The notes under the pieces are model-generated. The model did not search any database. It was given only the letters and a program-made list of their open reading frames with translations, and was not told the origin of the DNA. The position numbers and the translations under genes are program-made. From Boletus sp. NGJ (lineage: Eukaryota; Basidiomycota; Agaricomycetes; Boletales; Boletaceae), in NCBI GenBank assembly GCA_019096195.1, contig JAGTXK010000072.1, positions 124,001 to 188,000 on the forward strand: 64,000 nucleotides of DNA, given 5' to 3'. This document shows, in pieces, positions 33,867 through 46,488 of the stretch (positions within the stretch are counted from its first letter, which is position 1; each line of letters opens with the position of its first letter).

Positions 33867-36800
33867 ATGGACGGGGTCGATGCATTCTTTGCAGAACAGG
33901 ACAGGCGAATGAACATCCCTGACGAGGACGTAGATCAATATATCCGAACGCGCCTTGCGGCCTCGCGGATGAATCCGTACGTTATCAGACACTTATGAAG
34001 GTCGGCTTGCCGTTTCATTCACCGGGGCGCAACCGCAGATCAACACAGTGGTGTGTCAGTGCTCCAGGAGATATATCGGGTTCTCGGAGTGACGGACCGC
34101 AGGCACCGCATCCTCTCAATTTTCATCTCGCAGGCCCGCCAGCTCAACAAGGTGTTTCATTCGGAGCTGCACCGCACTCTCCGATGAACTCACAGAAGCA
34201 GTGAGCCTTGCTTATCATAGGTTGTGGCCGAGGGTTAACGTTTGATAGACACAAACGATCTCTGGCGCTCGATATAGCCAAAGAGAACAACAGGGCAGAA
34301 ACAGGCGACGCGGGGGAAGAACCGAATGCTCCATCCCTTGGCTTCTTGCCTGAACCTTCCTCCACGTGCGTTGCCTTTCCCCATTTGATATCGCTTGCAC
34401 GATGACACGAGTGATAATCTTGATAAAAGCACACCTGCCGCAGCACATTGCGCCAAACGGCGCAAAACAACGGCTATCCCCAAGCCGATACGTACCAGTG
34501 TCTCCGAAGGCCCAGTTCCGTATCCAAACAGCTCGGAGACGACTGCACGAAGACGCGGTGTCTCTGTCGAACATTTTTCGGATTGCACATCCGTTAACGT
34601 TGTTAGGACGAGGGTGTGTCAACAGGCTCGTTCGGGCGTTCAAAACAGCGTGTCCAGCTCCACTGTTCTAGCCCCAGAAAATGAGCGGGACCCGATAACG
34701 ACACCTGTAGAAGCTCCGATGGCTCAGAAAACTGATATGGCTATGTCAGTTACAGAAGAAGTTTCTGCATTCTCTAATCATGGAAGTTTTCCCGGTCAGA
34801 TGAAGGCGGTCCAGGCACTGAGGAGACAAGGATTCGACACTCCACCTACCTGCACACCTGACAGTCCTTCCGTTATAAACGTGTCATCTCTCCCACCGGT
34901 TTCATCTCGCCACAATGCAGCTGTTTTTGGCTCCACCACATTTGATGGTCACGGAAGGAATCGCTCTGAATCTCCGGAAAATCCCCCCCACTTGTCGCCT
35001 GCAAATGGGAACTCGGAGATTGTATCGACCGCAGGTGCACCCTCATCGTCTAGACTTTGTGACGAATCACACGAGGCTGGTGGTGTTGGAGAGAATCCCG
35101 TGCCTAGAACACCAGCAGGATCTAATACAGTAGCACACCCAGATGTCAGCGAAATCACGAGCCCCGCAGACACGGCTTCTGGGCAGTCCCGCCATTGGAG
35201 CAAGGGCTCTCACATACGTTCTACTGGAGGGTCGCCTTCGCCATCCCATATGCCCGTTCAACCAAGGGAACCAAAGGCACGTAAAACAGTGAATAGCGAC
35301 AGGAGGTCTAGGAAAGCATCCAGTAGTGGTAAGCAAGTGAAGGACAAGCCGAAACTCATCACCCCCCTGGAGTATGCTCAGAAACTACAGTCATCCCTTG
35401 ATCTACACGTCAAGCTCAAGACGAACTATCTCAAAGGAAAGCGCATATTTTACGTTGGGGGTGACATGTTGTACGCGAGCAGTACAACTCGGGGACGTAT
35501 GGAATACGTGAGTCATCTCTACATTCTTTCTTACTTCTCACCGCACCTCTGTTCGAGAGGTTTGGAATATGATACCACTGGCGTGGACTCCCCCGTCACT
35601 CTGCAAAAGTTTCGATATAGACTTGGGTATAAACACCAGTGAGGTGCTCAACGTCTTTCCCCGCAGATTGTGAAACACGGAGGGACGTTGGTTCCAAGAT
35701 ATGACCCGGCCACCGTGACGCATGTCGTGACAGATACAGGGGTTCGCCCTACTCTGCGAGCACTTTCACTCAAATCCCTCTCAGATATACCCGACGACAT
35801 TCCCACTGTCACATGGGGCTGGGTTGTCTCGGGCTACAAACGGGCGAGGAACCGACAATCGAAAATATCTTTGAAAGACGGTGACAGTGGAGACGAGAAT
35901 ATACTCGATTTCGAATTTATGCACGCAGCGTTTTCGGAACGCATTGATGCAGGTCGCAGTTGGAAGAACGTCCGTCGGGGTAAGCAGGCGGTTCGCGATA
36001 TAGCTCTGAGGGCAGATAGTGCAGATGATCGCAGCGGTGACATCAGCCAGATCTCGTAGGTTCCAGCATGCGAAGATTCAGGTATCCCATGCTTACACTC
36101 ACGTTAATTACAGTACTTTTCCCCAGGAAAGCGAGTTAGCCCGAACCGAGGGGCACGGTGTTTCTCACACGGCGTTACCACCACCTCCACTCGATTTCAG
36201 ACTTGCCGACGGCCGCAGAGCCGATGGGAATGCGCATTCAGGGGAAGGAGAGAAGGCATCAGGAAACGAAGATCCACTTTCAGAGTACTATGCCCAAGCG
36301 AGGGCTGATCGTGAAGCCCAGGTTGGTAAAGTCAACGGTGATCCGAACGGTTTAGCTACATATTTTCGTGCAGTGGAATCGAGATGCATCAGATTCAGAT
36401 GATGGAGACAACGATTTTGACTATCACTCTAGACCAGCGCCGAGAAGGGTGAGTCAGCTGTTTTGTGGCGAAGAGGAGACATGATATTTGTACTCTTCTA
36501 GGGTTTTATGTGTGACATCAAGGGCTATAAAGCAACCGACTGTGTTAACCAACATATCGTCGACAAGGTACAGCTCCTGGCACGCTTCATGCACGTCTTC
36601 TGACTATCAAGCAGTTGGAAGAACTCAGGGAACTTCACAAGGCAAAGTCATCTGAGGATGATCGCTGGCGTGCGTATAGCTACGGAAAATGTGAGCTTAA
36701 TACCGTACTGGTCGTCCGTTACTCACGATGACATAGGTATTCCTGCCCTGCGAAACTATCCCAAACAAATTAGATCGTTCAGCGAAGCACGTTCCATCCG

Positions 36801-38213
36801 TGGAGTCGGCGAAAAGACTGCTTTGAAGGTGTGCCATCCGAATACACATGAAGTTGTTTCTTACTGGTGGCGGGCAGATCATGGAAATCATCAACACGGG
36901 AGACCTCAAGCGTATCACGTACGAGAATACAGAGGATGTTGCAGCTGCGAGGGTTTTCCAAGGCATTTACGGCGTTGGCAAGCACTCACTTCTTTTCCCT
37001 ACTGATTGCCAATGTTGATCATACACTCAGGCCGTCATACTGCCTTTGCTTGGTTTGCGAGTGGTCTCAGAACGCTGGATGATGTCCGAGCTAGGAAAGG
37101 CGGGTTGAAGCTATCGACGGCACAAGAAATTGGCCTGAGGTTCTATGATGGTGGGCAGCACCATCTTTCTAGTTTACTTTGCCCTTGACACTTCTTCGTC
37201 GTAGACATCAACTTGCGGATGCCCCGCGAGGAAGCGAGGAGTATTTTCGACATGATCAAACCCATCGGTATGACAATCTTGACTATGTCGACGAGGTCGT
37301 GCTCGCTGAGCTTGCGATGTAGCTCTCGCCATCGATAGCAAGTTGTTCATCGAGATCATGGGGAGTTACAGAAGGCGAGTGCTTGAAGTTATCAGTCCAA
37401 GAGCGCCCCTTGTTCATACTTGGACGCAGGGGAAAGGCCAACTGTGGTGACATCGACATCTTGATCACGCGACCGACTACAGACGGCAGGACACATCAAG
37501 GTATGCTCCATCGAAACCTTTTGAGCGAATGCGTGGTTCCAACCAGCCATTCGACAGGGGTGCTGGGTACATTGCTCGACCAGCTGCACGCCGCCGGCAT
37601 CTTAACCGAGGATCTGGCCGTGCCGGACGATTTTTCAGACCTTGAGTTGATATATCGCGGTCTCTGCAAGTTGCCCGTATCTGGTGCGAAACGCCGACGG
37701 ATCGACTTTCTCTGTGTACCCTGGTCGAGCCGAGGCGCCGCGTTGCTTTATTACACAGTGAGCATCTATCGGACTTGCTTGCGCGCACAGACTGATCCAT
37801 GTTTTACAGGGTGACGACATCGTACGTGCTTTTCGTGTTGGGTAGCACGCGCTTTACTTGACGCGACATAGTTCAATCGTGCGATGAGGCTGAAAGCGAA
37901 CAAGCACGGATTTTCGCTCAACCAACGCGGTCTTTATGCCGGGGTCTTGCGTGACCCGCGTGACAGGCAGAAGAAGGTTTGCGAAGGTTGGTACAAGATC
38001 GGCGCGTCCATGTTTCGTCGCGAGGCTAAATCGCCTCTTTTTTTTTTTAAAAAAAAAGGACATATCGTTGCGTCGGAGACCGAAGAAGAGATTTTCAGAA
38101 TCTTGGGTTCGTCCGGCTCTTTCTTTTGTTCCCATGTATTGTGTTGTGTTCGATCGCTCATCACCGGTGTAGGTGTTCCGTGGCAGGAGCCTCACGAACG
38201 CGTCAGAGGGTGA
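33867..38213 (+). CDS. POLL: Family X DNA polymerase, lambda-like, with BRCT domain
   Basis: A nuclear gap-filling polymerase for base excision repair and end joining. The start at 33867 gives MDGVDAFFAEQDRRMNIPDE. A long Ser/Pro-rich leader is followed by a BRCT domain (IFYVGGDMLYASS, VKHGGTLVPRYDP, THVVTDTG, TVTWGWVVSGYK near 35440-35840). The catalytic part begins with FMCDIKGYKATDCVNQHI. It has two helix-hairpin-helix motifs (SIRGVGEKTALKI and IYGVGRHTAF), then the palm with GDIDILITRP (two catalytic Asp) and RRIDFLCVPW (third Asp). It ends IFRILGVPWQEPHERVRG, TGA 38211-38213. The order fits Pol lambda or yeast Pol4. One intron (37987-38058) contains an 11-T/9-A palindrome abutting its AG. 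Some N-terminal exon edges are uncertain. Confidence 0.88.
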
Positions 38214-38394
38214 TAAAAGTATAGCAAGTACATGTTGGCTTCCGTAACAACGATGACCAGATGATTGAATCCATAACCCTATCCGAAATAAAATGTATTT
38301 TCCGTGCAGGACCTTAATCTTCATATTTGAGGACCCCCAGGAAGTAAAAACCACCCTTTCGCTCCCATCCAAGAAAACAAATTCGTCGACAGCT

Positions 38395-41300
38395 TCAGAC
38401 GCCCGAAGAGATGCTCTCGTACGAAGGTGGGGCGTCGCCAGCATCGCTCTCTAATCCAGACACGAGTCGCTCGTATTGTGCCAGCGGCGAGGGCGGACGC
38501 GACTCACGAGGCGTCGAGATGGGGGTCTCTGAATGAGTGCGCACGTGGGACGTCGACGCGGTGTACGACTGGTAGCGCGAGTGGTGGTGATGCTGACCAC
38601 GGGAATGCGTTTCGGCATGAGCAGCAGACCTGCGCCAGCCCAGCTCGGAGGCCCCACTGGTCGGCGATTCAGGTGGTAGGTAGAGATACGGCGGGGTTGT
38701 TGTAGGCGGGCTCCGAGTCATCTGACCGCTTCTACGTGCACGCGAAGACGATCTCGAGCGTTCGCGGCCGCTGCGTTGCTCGTCGGCCTGATGGTGGACA
38801 TGCCTCATCCCGTCTTCGCTCTCGAAAGGGTGTGTCGAGTTAGAGCTCATGGCACGCTCAAGGTGGGTTTCGACCTCGCGACCATGCCGTCTCACAACGC
38901 TCGGCTGGCACGCACACGCGGCGGGACTCTGCAAGCCATCTTCCGTGATCTCGGAATACCTAGGGAGCGTCTGGTACTCTGGAACGCAACGACACTTTTT
39001 CCGCGCAATTAGAGAGCTGGTTTAGAATCGCGTCGGAAAAAGAAAAGAGAGCTCACAGAAAGGATGGTGATCGGGGTTTGTACTGCGATATCAACCAATT
39101 TCTTCGTGTCCCCTCCGTGGTCACTGGTATCTTCGTCACCAACCCACTCCGTCCTCATAACGATTCGCAGAGCATGTTCCACCTTCACACTCGAGCTCTT
39201 TTGTTTCACGGTAAAGTGCAGGCCACAACCATCACCGGAAGGGTCATTGCAACTGGGGAGCCCGATGCTGGTCGAGAGCATGTAGGGCCCGGGACCTGCT
39301 AGAATAGAAGGATCAGTGGATGAGGGAACGTGTCGCAGAAGTGGCGATCGATGTGGCGAGATAGGCGTTGGAAGGAGCGGAATTCGTGTAAAACCATGCT
39401 TTTGCCTATGCTTGTTCTTACGCGTCTCTTCTTCATCCAAATCCTCTGTCAAACACGTATCCTCCAATTCCAGCAACTTCACGCGCATCTTGTCGTCTCT
39501 GAAAAGCTTTCCACGTTCATCGATGTACCTAATCCACTGGTCGACGACTACGCTCAATCTCCAGATCTTGAGCTTGTCGAGGGGCAAGATGTTAAGATCT
39601 AGCGTCACCGTACCGTATGTCGCGTCGGCTCTCGCTTCCACTTCAGCCTGTACTAGGGGTTCGGCGTTCGCACGAACTCCCGCGCTTGCAGCCGTTTCCA
39701 AATGGTGCCGAGAGCCAAGAACGAACAAGCGCGAACTCAGTCCAAAGGAATATGCGAGTTTTCCTTCCCACTGTTTTTGAACAAATAATGGCCCGGGATC
39801 TCCACCACCTTCCCCAGCTCCGGTTGTTGGCGCCGCGACAACTATGAGTGGAACTTGGCAAGAGAGCTTGGACGTGAATGCGCCGGGGCGGTGAGCAACA
39901 GCTTTAATGTTGTAACTAATCGATCCATGAGGGACGAAAAGTGTCGGCGGAAGATTGGGCGGAAGCAGGAAGGAGATCGGGTAGCTGTAGGTGCCTGTGA
40001 TACAAAGTCCCATAGAATCATTGGTCAAACACAAAGAGGGAAGCCGCGAGGGAAAACGCCAAGGCAACGACTCAAACTTACCTGGCTTAAACACCCTCCA
40101 ACCTCCACCATGTTCCTTAGACTTATGTTCGCCATCTTTTTCCTCGTGGCCACGTTCCAGACCGAGGACGCGACCCAGACCGAGCAAATGGTGTTCTCGA
40201 TGTTCCACGTGACGGCTTGGGTGGGATGAATTTCCCCCCAGTTGGCTACCGTCCCCAGTACCAGTGACGCCCTCGCCTACATTGCTTTCCTCGCTTTGCT
40301 CCTCAGCTGGAATCCTGGCTCTCGTTCGCCCACGCCCTCTCTCTTCCGCGACACTTCTGGACCTAGGCGGTGCTCTGGAAGTAACCTCCATGACGGCGTC
40401 TAAAACGGAACTAAGGGAAATATGCAGTCGGGAACGACCAGCGGGTGTGATTGAAGAGTCACGGCTATTCACGCGTGTGTGAAGCTGAGCCCCATGGGTA
40501 TTTCCAGGGGAGTGCGCGCGAGAGGGATGACTTGGTGGGGGTAGGATGTGTGGGGGTTCCTCAGGGGTATTGGAAGATGAGGTACCGTCTTCAAAGGGAG
40601 GGCCCGTATGCGCCCTACCGTTGGTGTGGTCGTCGTTCTCTCGGAGAAGAGAGACGTCTGAGTTGCTGGATGCGTTGGTGGGATTAGGAAGAGAAAACGC
40701 AATTGAGTGCGGACGGGAGGATGGAGGGGCTGCAGTTGGGAGATGTTAAAGATTCAGTTGAGCGAAAGAATTTCAAAACGAACGGATCTACTCACCGGAT
40801 CCATTCGAATGTATCTGCCCCTCCGAACTGCCCCTCAGAGCATGTTCTTCGAGCGTCTGGCCAAGGCTCTCCACAGGGCTACCAAGCCTCGACTGATGTG
40901 GAGTCGGGGGCTGGGCCACAAAGGTATATGGCGGTGTTGGATCAAGATCAGGAGGGACGCCTGTTGCAATAATAATCAAAGGTGTGAGCAAAACATTAAT
41001 ATTATCACAACCAGTAGAGTGCGAGGGTCGGTTGATAAAAGAGTGCGGGGGATACGTACTCACAGAACTTCGGCGCTCGGAACGCCTCCGAGGCGATGGA
41101 GGTGGACGAGGTAAAGCTGTTATTGCATACCCGTCGTCGCTGCTGGAATTCGCGGTAGATAACCCAGGCCCTACAGAGGCGGGGCGTCTTCCGCGAGGAA
41201 CTTGGTCAGCCCGAAAGACGGTCACAGCTGAAGAGTAGATTCGTAGTGTCTCTGGGAGCTCTAAACGAGACGACCTCTCTGTGCATCGTGCGAAGGGGAC

Positions 41301-41599
41301 ATAACATAATTCATGGGTGTCATCGCGACGGGGATGAAAATCGTGAGGCGTCAGTCGCATAGATCTGAGATACAGTAACACGAACCGTCTGGGGGTCTGA
41401 GAGTCAACACTCCGGCCAACTCCACTTCAATACTGGAAATCCCGATTGGCTTGACGACATGGAGATTAAGTATCCCTCTAACAAGGGTGGGTGAATCGTT
41501 TGGGTCAGGTTCAACTTGGCCGGTGGGATCGGAAGTGCGTAGGAAGAGAGTGGGCTCGGTGAGGGTGATGTCGAGCTGCTTTTTCGAGTCACTGAGCAT
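38395..41599 (-). CDS. Arrestin-like trafficking adaptor with PPxY motif
   Basis: An alpha-arrestin-type adaptor, expected to link membrane proteins to an Rsp5/Nedd4 ubiquitin ligase for endocytosis. The chosen start at 41599 reads MLSDSKKQLDITLTEPTLFL, then the N-terminal arrestin strands VRGILNLHVVKPIGISSIEV. A long Pro/Ser/Arg-rich insert (about 40300-41200) follows, then the C-terminal arrestin sandwich with SMGLCITGTYSYPISFLLPP, HGSISYNIKAVAHRP and TVTLDLNILPLDKLKIW. The main exon (39009-40472) is unusually long for this window. The tail is Ser/His/Arg-rich and ends with APPSYESISSGV. PPSY is a WW-domain ligand. The stop is at 38395-38397, only 181 bases from the convergent polymerase stop. 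Confidence 0.82.
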
Positions 41600-42217
41600 G
41601 GCGAGAACGACAATAACAAAGACCGGACGCACCGATGACCGTGTAATTTAAACGCGCAGATGACTCAGCATCATGCAGTCTCACAAGATTGAACAACAAG
41701 ACATTTACAATGATGTTGTAGGGTTGTGCACATTCACGAACACGGTTAGTAATTGAAGTACTGAATTCTCGTGATCCAGTGCTCCAGAACATCATGTTCA
41801 CATGCTCCATACTGACGTGCGGCTAAATCTTCCGTAAAAATCAAGTTCAAGTCAAGGCTTCCGCTCCCTCCCAACCTACACCTTTTGACACTTTGTCGCC
41901 CCTTTTCAATTTGTCAACGCAACAAGAAGGGAAGAACCCGTCTGTAATGTACCATGGCGACCGTCTCGACGTTGCAACTCCAAGGAATGTCTTTGTCGTT
42001 ATCAGATAAAAGGCTGGAAGAGCAGGCTCTCAATACTTTCCTTCCCCATTCTCATTCTTGTGCCTCTTTTATTCCCAGTGGGCTACAAGGTAACGCAGAT
42101 CGTTTGAATGTTACTGAATTGCTACCTGAATTCTGATCTATGGGCCCTATCAGGTTTGAGACCTTGTTTCTTGTTAGCACCCTTCTTCCCGTCCACCTGG
42201 TTTTTCCTTTTCGCAGG
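41600..42217. other. Intergenic region between divergent genes
   Basis: About 620 bases upstream of both the arrestin-like gene and the secreted protein gene. Pyrimidine-rich sequence (CCTTTTCAATTTG near 41900; TTTTTCCTTTTCGCAG at 42201-42216) precedes the latter. The last of these also looks like a splice acceptor, so a 5' untranslated intron is possible. A 60-residue frame starting at 41954 has no known domain. Confidence 0.4.
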
Positions 42218-44732
42218 ATGTGGCATTCTACACCTCTCTCCCTTTCTCTGGTTTTGCTGTCGTGGGTTGTTGTTGTTCGTTCGCAGAATTGCCAACTGCA
42301 GGTGCCTGCGAACTCCCTTACTGTCCCAAGGGCTCGCCACCCCCTATGTGTTGACTGGGTGCAACGTGAGTAAAGTCCGTTTCTCCTCAGTACCTAGTGC
42401 TAATAAGCGTCGGTATCAGCAATTGGACTTTGCCAACCAAGGTGCCTTTGTTGAAGCCGCCATCCTCGATCCCGCGACAGGTAACATCCAGATTTACAAT
42501 CCTCTCGTCATCAATTCCGGAATGACACCCGTTGGAAACGGCACTGGTATTACGACCACCAGTGCGGGCGCAACCACGAGTGTTCCTGCGTCACTAAGTA
42601 GTACGAACGTAGGAGCAACCACTGCGCCAACGACGAGTCCCTCTGGTGTCACTTCCTCGACGGACATGGGAGCAACCACTGCGCCCACGACGAGTCCCTC
42701 TGATGTCCCTTCCTCAACCATAGCATCTCTCACAGCTACCGCTACGAATGTTGCGCGGCAGGCTGCGTCTGCTGGCTTTTATATCCCCCCGATTGTACCC
42801 ACGCTTCCCAACAACGCGGTTGTTGGTATATGGTTCGGTAGCAATGCTGCTTCGTTAACTCTAACTGGTAGTACGGATGGATGTGTCAACGGTCTGGGGA
42901 ATTCAGTGTTTGGCCAGGTACGGTTCTGATTTTCCAGTTGATACTTTGTAAACCGTTGACTGCAGTTCGCGTACTGCAATGGGCAAGCGTGGTTTAACGC
43001 GGCAAAATCTGCGGTATCTCAAGGTCTCATCAATCTTCCAGCGCCTGGCACCGGATCGGGCCAAGCCTGCCCCACCACTCATGACTTCCGCGTCGTTGAC
43101 CAGGCGAGCACCTCCTGTTTTCTCAAAGTATACGTTTGTGTAACCACCTTCTAGGATCAATCAGACAATGTGGTCACAACATATCTTCTCATAGGTGGCA
43201 ATACCCTTGCCCAGAATACTCCTGCTAACAGCGGGGCCAACCCCAATGCGGAGGTGTTGTCGAACGGTGAGCTGGACTATACAACTCGTTGATGGATAGT
43301 GTTGATGACACATTTTATTCCAGCTTCCGACAATGCGCTCATTACCCAGTTCATTGACCCTGCACTTGGTTGCGCTCCTTACCAAAACCCTTGTACAACT
43401 TGCCCGAATGGGAAGACACCCGCGCTTGCGACCGACGTTTGTAACATTCTTCCATCACGCAACTCATATCTTGATGTTTTAAAATACAGGAACTTGTGGC
43501 TCACTTCTTCCCGCCCGCTGGCGGACCTGCATTATTGCCGCTGAATGACCCGATGGTGCTTGTCAACGGACAACAGTCACTTCAAAAAGTAAACCTTTAC
43601 CGCGATGGTACTGGACAGCCACAGGCAGACAACAACAATGCGTCAGGTCTGACCTACTGGTATGTGGACATTTTGAGCCGCCCCGTTTGTCTGATCAACG
43701 ATTTCGTGCAGCCAGCAATTTTCTCAATCAGGTATCTTCAACAACAACAACCAGCAGCTGTTTACGAACTCTGGTTCGCCCGCTCCCGGCATGGCGAATA
43801 ACTTGTTCACTTTCCTTGCTATGAGGTTTTCTACGGCCTTTGGCCCCACTCCTGGTGTGTGCTTTGGTGCATGTCTTCCCCTCGTCTCTGATCCAGTGTA
43901 GGTCTTGGATGCACCGGGCTGTTGAATGTCGCGAATCCGGTTACCCTTACCATGGACGGTAATGGTGTCGTTACAGCTGCGACTATCAACACCCAGGCAT
44001 TGCAGCAGATCCTCGGGGTACGCTGCTCCACGGTATTATTTGTTTAGATCCGCTGACATATGCATATGTTCGTAATCCCTAGGGGACAGGTGGTGCTACG
44101 ACAACGGCTATGACAGCTTCGGCTGCGAGTACGAGTGCTGCAACGACTGCCGCTGGGTCGACCACCACCGCGAGTCCAACTGGGGTGCTTTTGCACCTGA
44201 CGTCGAGCACGAGTTCCATTCCATCAGCAGGGCGGACTAGCGCGGCGGGAAACACCACGAGTGGTACTGCGGCTTTGGGAGCGCAGACAAGTGCTGCTGG
44301 CTCGACTATGCCGCAGGTTTCGACCGCGACCGCGAGCTCAATTCCTACGTGCACAAACGCCGCTACAGCCACAGTTACCGTCACGGCCACAGTTTGTCCT
44401 ACTCAGGTATGTTCTGGGTGCATCCATCCGCGTACGAATAGTCTTTTGACGGCTCGTCGTTCCCTTATTTTGTAGACTCTGGTGAGTCGCGGCAGCCTGG
44501 TGACGCACGTTTTGTCTTGCTGATATTTTGAATCATTTCCGCAGGCTTCATCGGCTCCATCCGCTTCGCCCACCGCCACATCCGATGATGGGTGGAATGA
44601 CGGATGGAGCTATGGCAAACATTACTGGAAGAGGTAAGTCACATTTCTCTTACGAACCCTGATGCCTGCTGACCCGATTTCAGGTCGAGTCGTTTTATGC
44701 GTCGGAAGAGCCGCATGGCACGGTTTGATTGA
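42218..44732 (+). CDS. Secreted Ser/Thr-rich (mucin-like) protein, apparent one-base frameshift
   Basis: The start at 42218 gives a good signal peptide (MWHSTPLSLSLVLLSWVVVV) before NCQLQVPANSLT. The frame then has to change near 42324-42328 to continue as QGLATPYVLTGCN and QLDFANQGAFVEAA. Reading CCC as CC there would restore it, so this is a one-base frameshift or a sequencing error. A Thr/Ser-rich block follows, with a 57-base tandem duplication (42612-42725) encoding GATTAPTTSPS twice. After it comes a folded region with paired cysteines (GCVNGLGNSVFGQ, GCAPYQNPCTTCPNG) and GLTYCQQFSQSGIFNNN. A second Ser/Thr/Ala-rich stretch precedes a basic end (RSSRFMRRKSRMARFD, TGA 44730-44732). Many short introns are present. 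It resembles conserved Agaricomycete secreted proteins of unknown function. Confidence 0.7.
42612..42725 (+). repeat. 57-base tandem duplication inside the secreted-protein gene
   Basis: Two adjacent 57-base units begin GGAGCAACCACTGCGCC at 42612 and 42669. The period is a multiple of three, so it adds 19 residues without shifting frame. The units differ at only a few positions, indicating a recent duplication in the Thr-rich linker. Confidence 0.85.
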
Positions 44733-45537
44733 TGAGTCGGTCGGTTAACATGCTTTGGTACCATATGCATGACGTTCGAGGATGCCGTGCAGCTCTCATT
44801 TCGTAGTTCACTTTGTTTTGTTCCTTTGTTAGTCCGTTTTTTCTGATTCTTCCAACGTGTTCCAACTTTCTTGTTGGCTGAATTTGTATTGTTACTTTTT
44901 TTTTTTCATGGTTGCCAGGTTACGGGGTCCCTGCTGCTTACAAGGACATTCTGAGACGTTGAACTCTCACAGTATAGGGGGGAATGGCGGGACACTCGGT
45001 GTTTGACCGTGTGGGTCGAGCACCCAAACTCCACAGTCGATCGACATCACCCGTGACATCGCGGGACCGGTATGGGCTCGGAACAAAACTCGGTGTTTCT
45101 CAGATTTTTGGGGGACTCTCACGGGCGTTATGTACGGGGATAAAGCCGGTATAATGGCGGTTTCAGGTTGCTGTGAATCGATGAAATGGCGTTTGACGTA
45201 TCATATACTGGGAGGAGTCTAAGTGAGATTTGGCGAACGAAATTTGGTTAGAGCCCCGGACTCGGACTGGTTTCAACATGCACATTGGATTTCATTGGGG
45301 GAGGAGCTCTTTCATTATTTGGTCTGCCTGTGTCGTCTTCGATAGAGCTAGTCTTTGACGGTATTTCAGGATTCAAGTTGGATGCTTTAAAATGTAGATA
45401 AAGAACGGGAGAGGGTTCGGCTCTTCCCGAGAACTGTAAAGTTTTGAGATGCCGAGCGTCGGCATCAAACTTTGATAGCCAACACCAACCGTCAACCCAA
45501 TTCGCCATATAGCAAAGTCTCGCATCGTCCGGTAATC
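44733..45537. other. Intergenic region upstream of RPL23
   Basis: About 800 bases. It carries the 3' flank of the secreted-protein gene and the promoter of RPL23. A T-run of ten lies near 44898-44908. An 86-residue minus-strand frame (45248-45508) starts only 29 bases from the RPL23 ATG and would cover the whole promoter. It has no domain and I do not call it. Confidence 0.4.
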
Positions 45538-46222
45538 ATGGCAAAGGACAAGAGTAGGTTCAATTCAATTCGAATAATCCCCCATCTTGCTCATCGACTC
45601 GCATAGTCGGTGCTACCGGCAAGAAATTCCGTCTCACGCTCGGTCTCCCCGTCGGCGCCGTCCTCAACTGCGCAGACAACAGCGGCGCGAAGTCGCTCTT
45701 TTTGATCGAACCTTATGGGTTCGGTGCACGTCTAAACAGATTACCAGATGCCGGCGTGGGCGACATGGTCGTCGCCTCCGTGAAGAAGGGAAAGCCTGAA
45801 CTGAGAAAGAAAAGTGAGTGTCATGACTGATCACAGACACACACGGAGGAGGGCGAAAGGGCACCCATGGTTTTCCTTTTGGGATCGGCGACTGATGCTC
45901 TCGTCTTGTAGCTATGCCTGTCGTCATCGTCCGCCAACGCAAGTCTTGGCGGCGAAGAGATGGTGTTTTCCTCTACTTTGAGGTTCGTTCTGCGAATTGT
46001 CGTCCCGCAGCTGCGTGTCTCCTGACTTGGGTCGGTGCAGGACAACGCCGGTGTCATCGTCAACAACAAGGGTGACATGAAGGGCTCCGTCATCGTCGGC
46101 CCTGTAGCAAAAGAATGTGTATGTGTCTACATCATCATTCATGCGGATAAACTTTTTTTTATTCACCTCGACAGGCTGATCTCTGGCCTCGTATCGCAGC
46201 AAAAGCTGGCACGGTCGTCTGA
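45538..46222 (+). CDS. RPL23: 60S ribosomal protein L23 (uL14)
   Basis: A universally conserved protein of the large ribosomal subunit interface. ATG is at 45538; the first exon is MAKDK, then an intron, giving [18 protein letters not shown] and [20 protein letters not shown]. It continues [58 protein letters not shown] and [19 protein letters not shown], ending TVV and TGA 46220-46222. It is about 140 residues, the usual length, and split by several introns, as often seen in basidiomycete ribosomal genes. Identification is certain from sequence alone. Confidence 0.97.
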
Positions 46223-46488
46223 TCGCAGCCTTGTTGATTATTGTGGTCACAATCGTATCGCATTCACACATTTGTTTCAGTCTCATATCATCACCATGTT
46301 TTACATAGCCGCCCGCCCATGTTATGCTATGAATATGACCACAACATGTGCTCAGCGAAGGGACGCAGCCAGGCCTAGCCCATTGATGACCAGGATTCCT
46401 TCTCATATCCACCAAGTAGAGCTCGTGCTGACAGCTAACCTATCACACTCCTCTTCGACAGTCCGTCCCGAGATATGGCGACCTCTCC

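Noticed and set aside
45248-45508. 86-residue minus-strand frame next to RPL23
   Set aside because: It starts 29 bases from the RPL23 ATG and would occupy its whole promoter, with no domain and no splice signals needed or seen.
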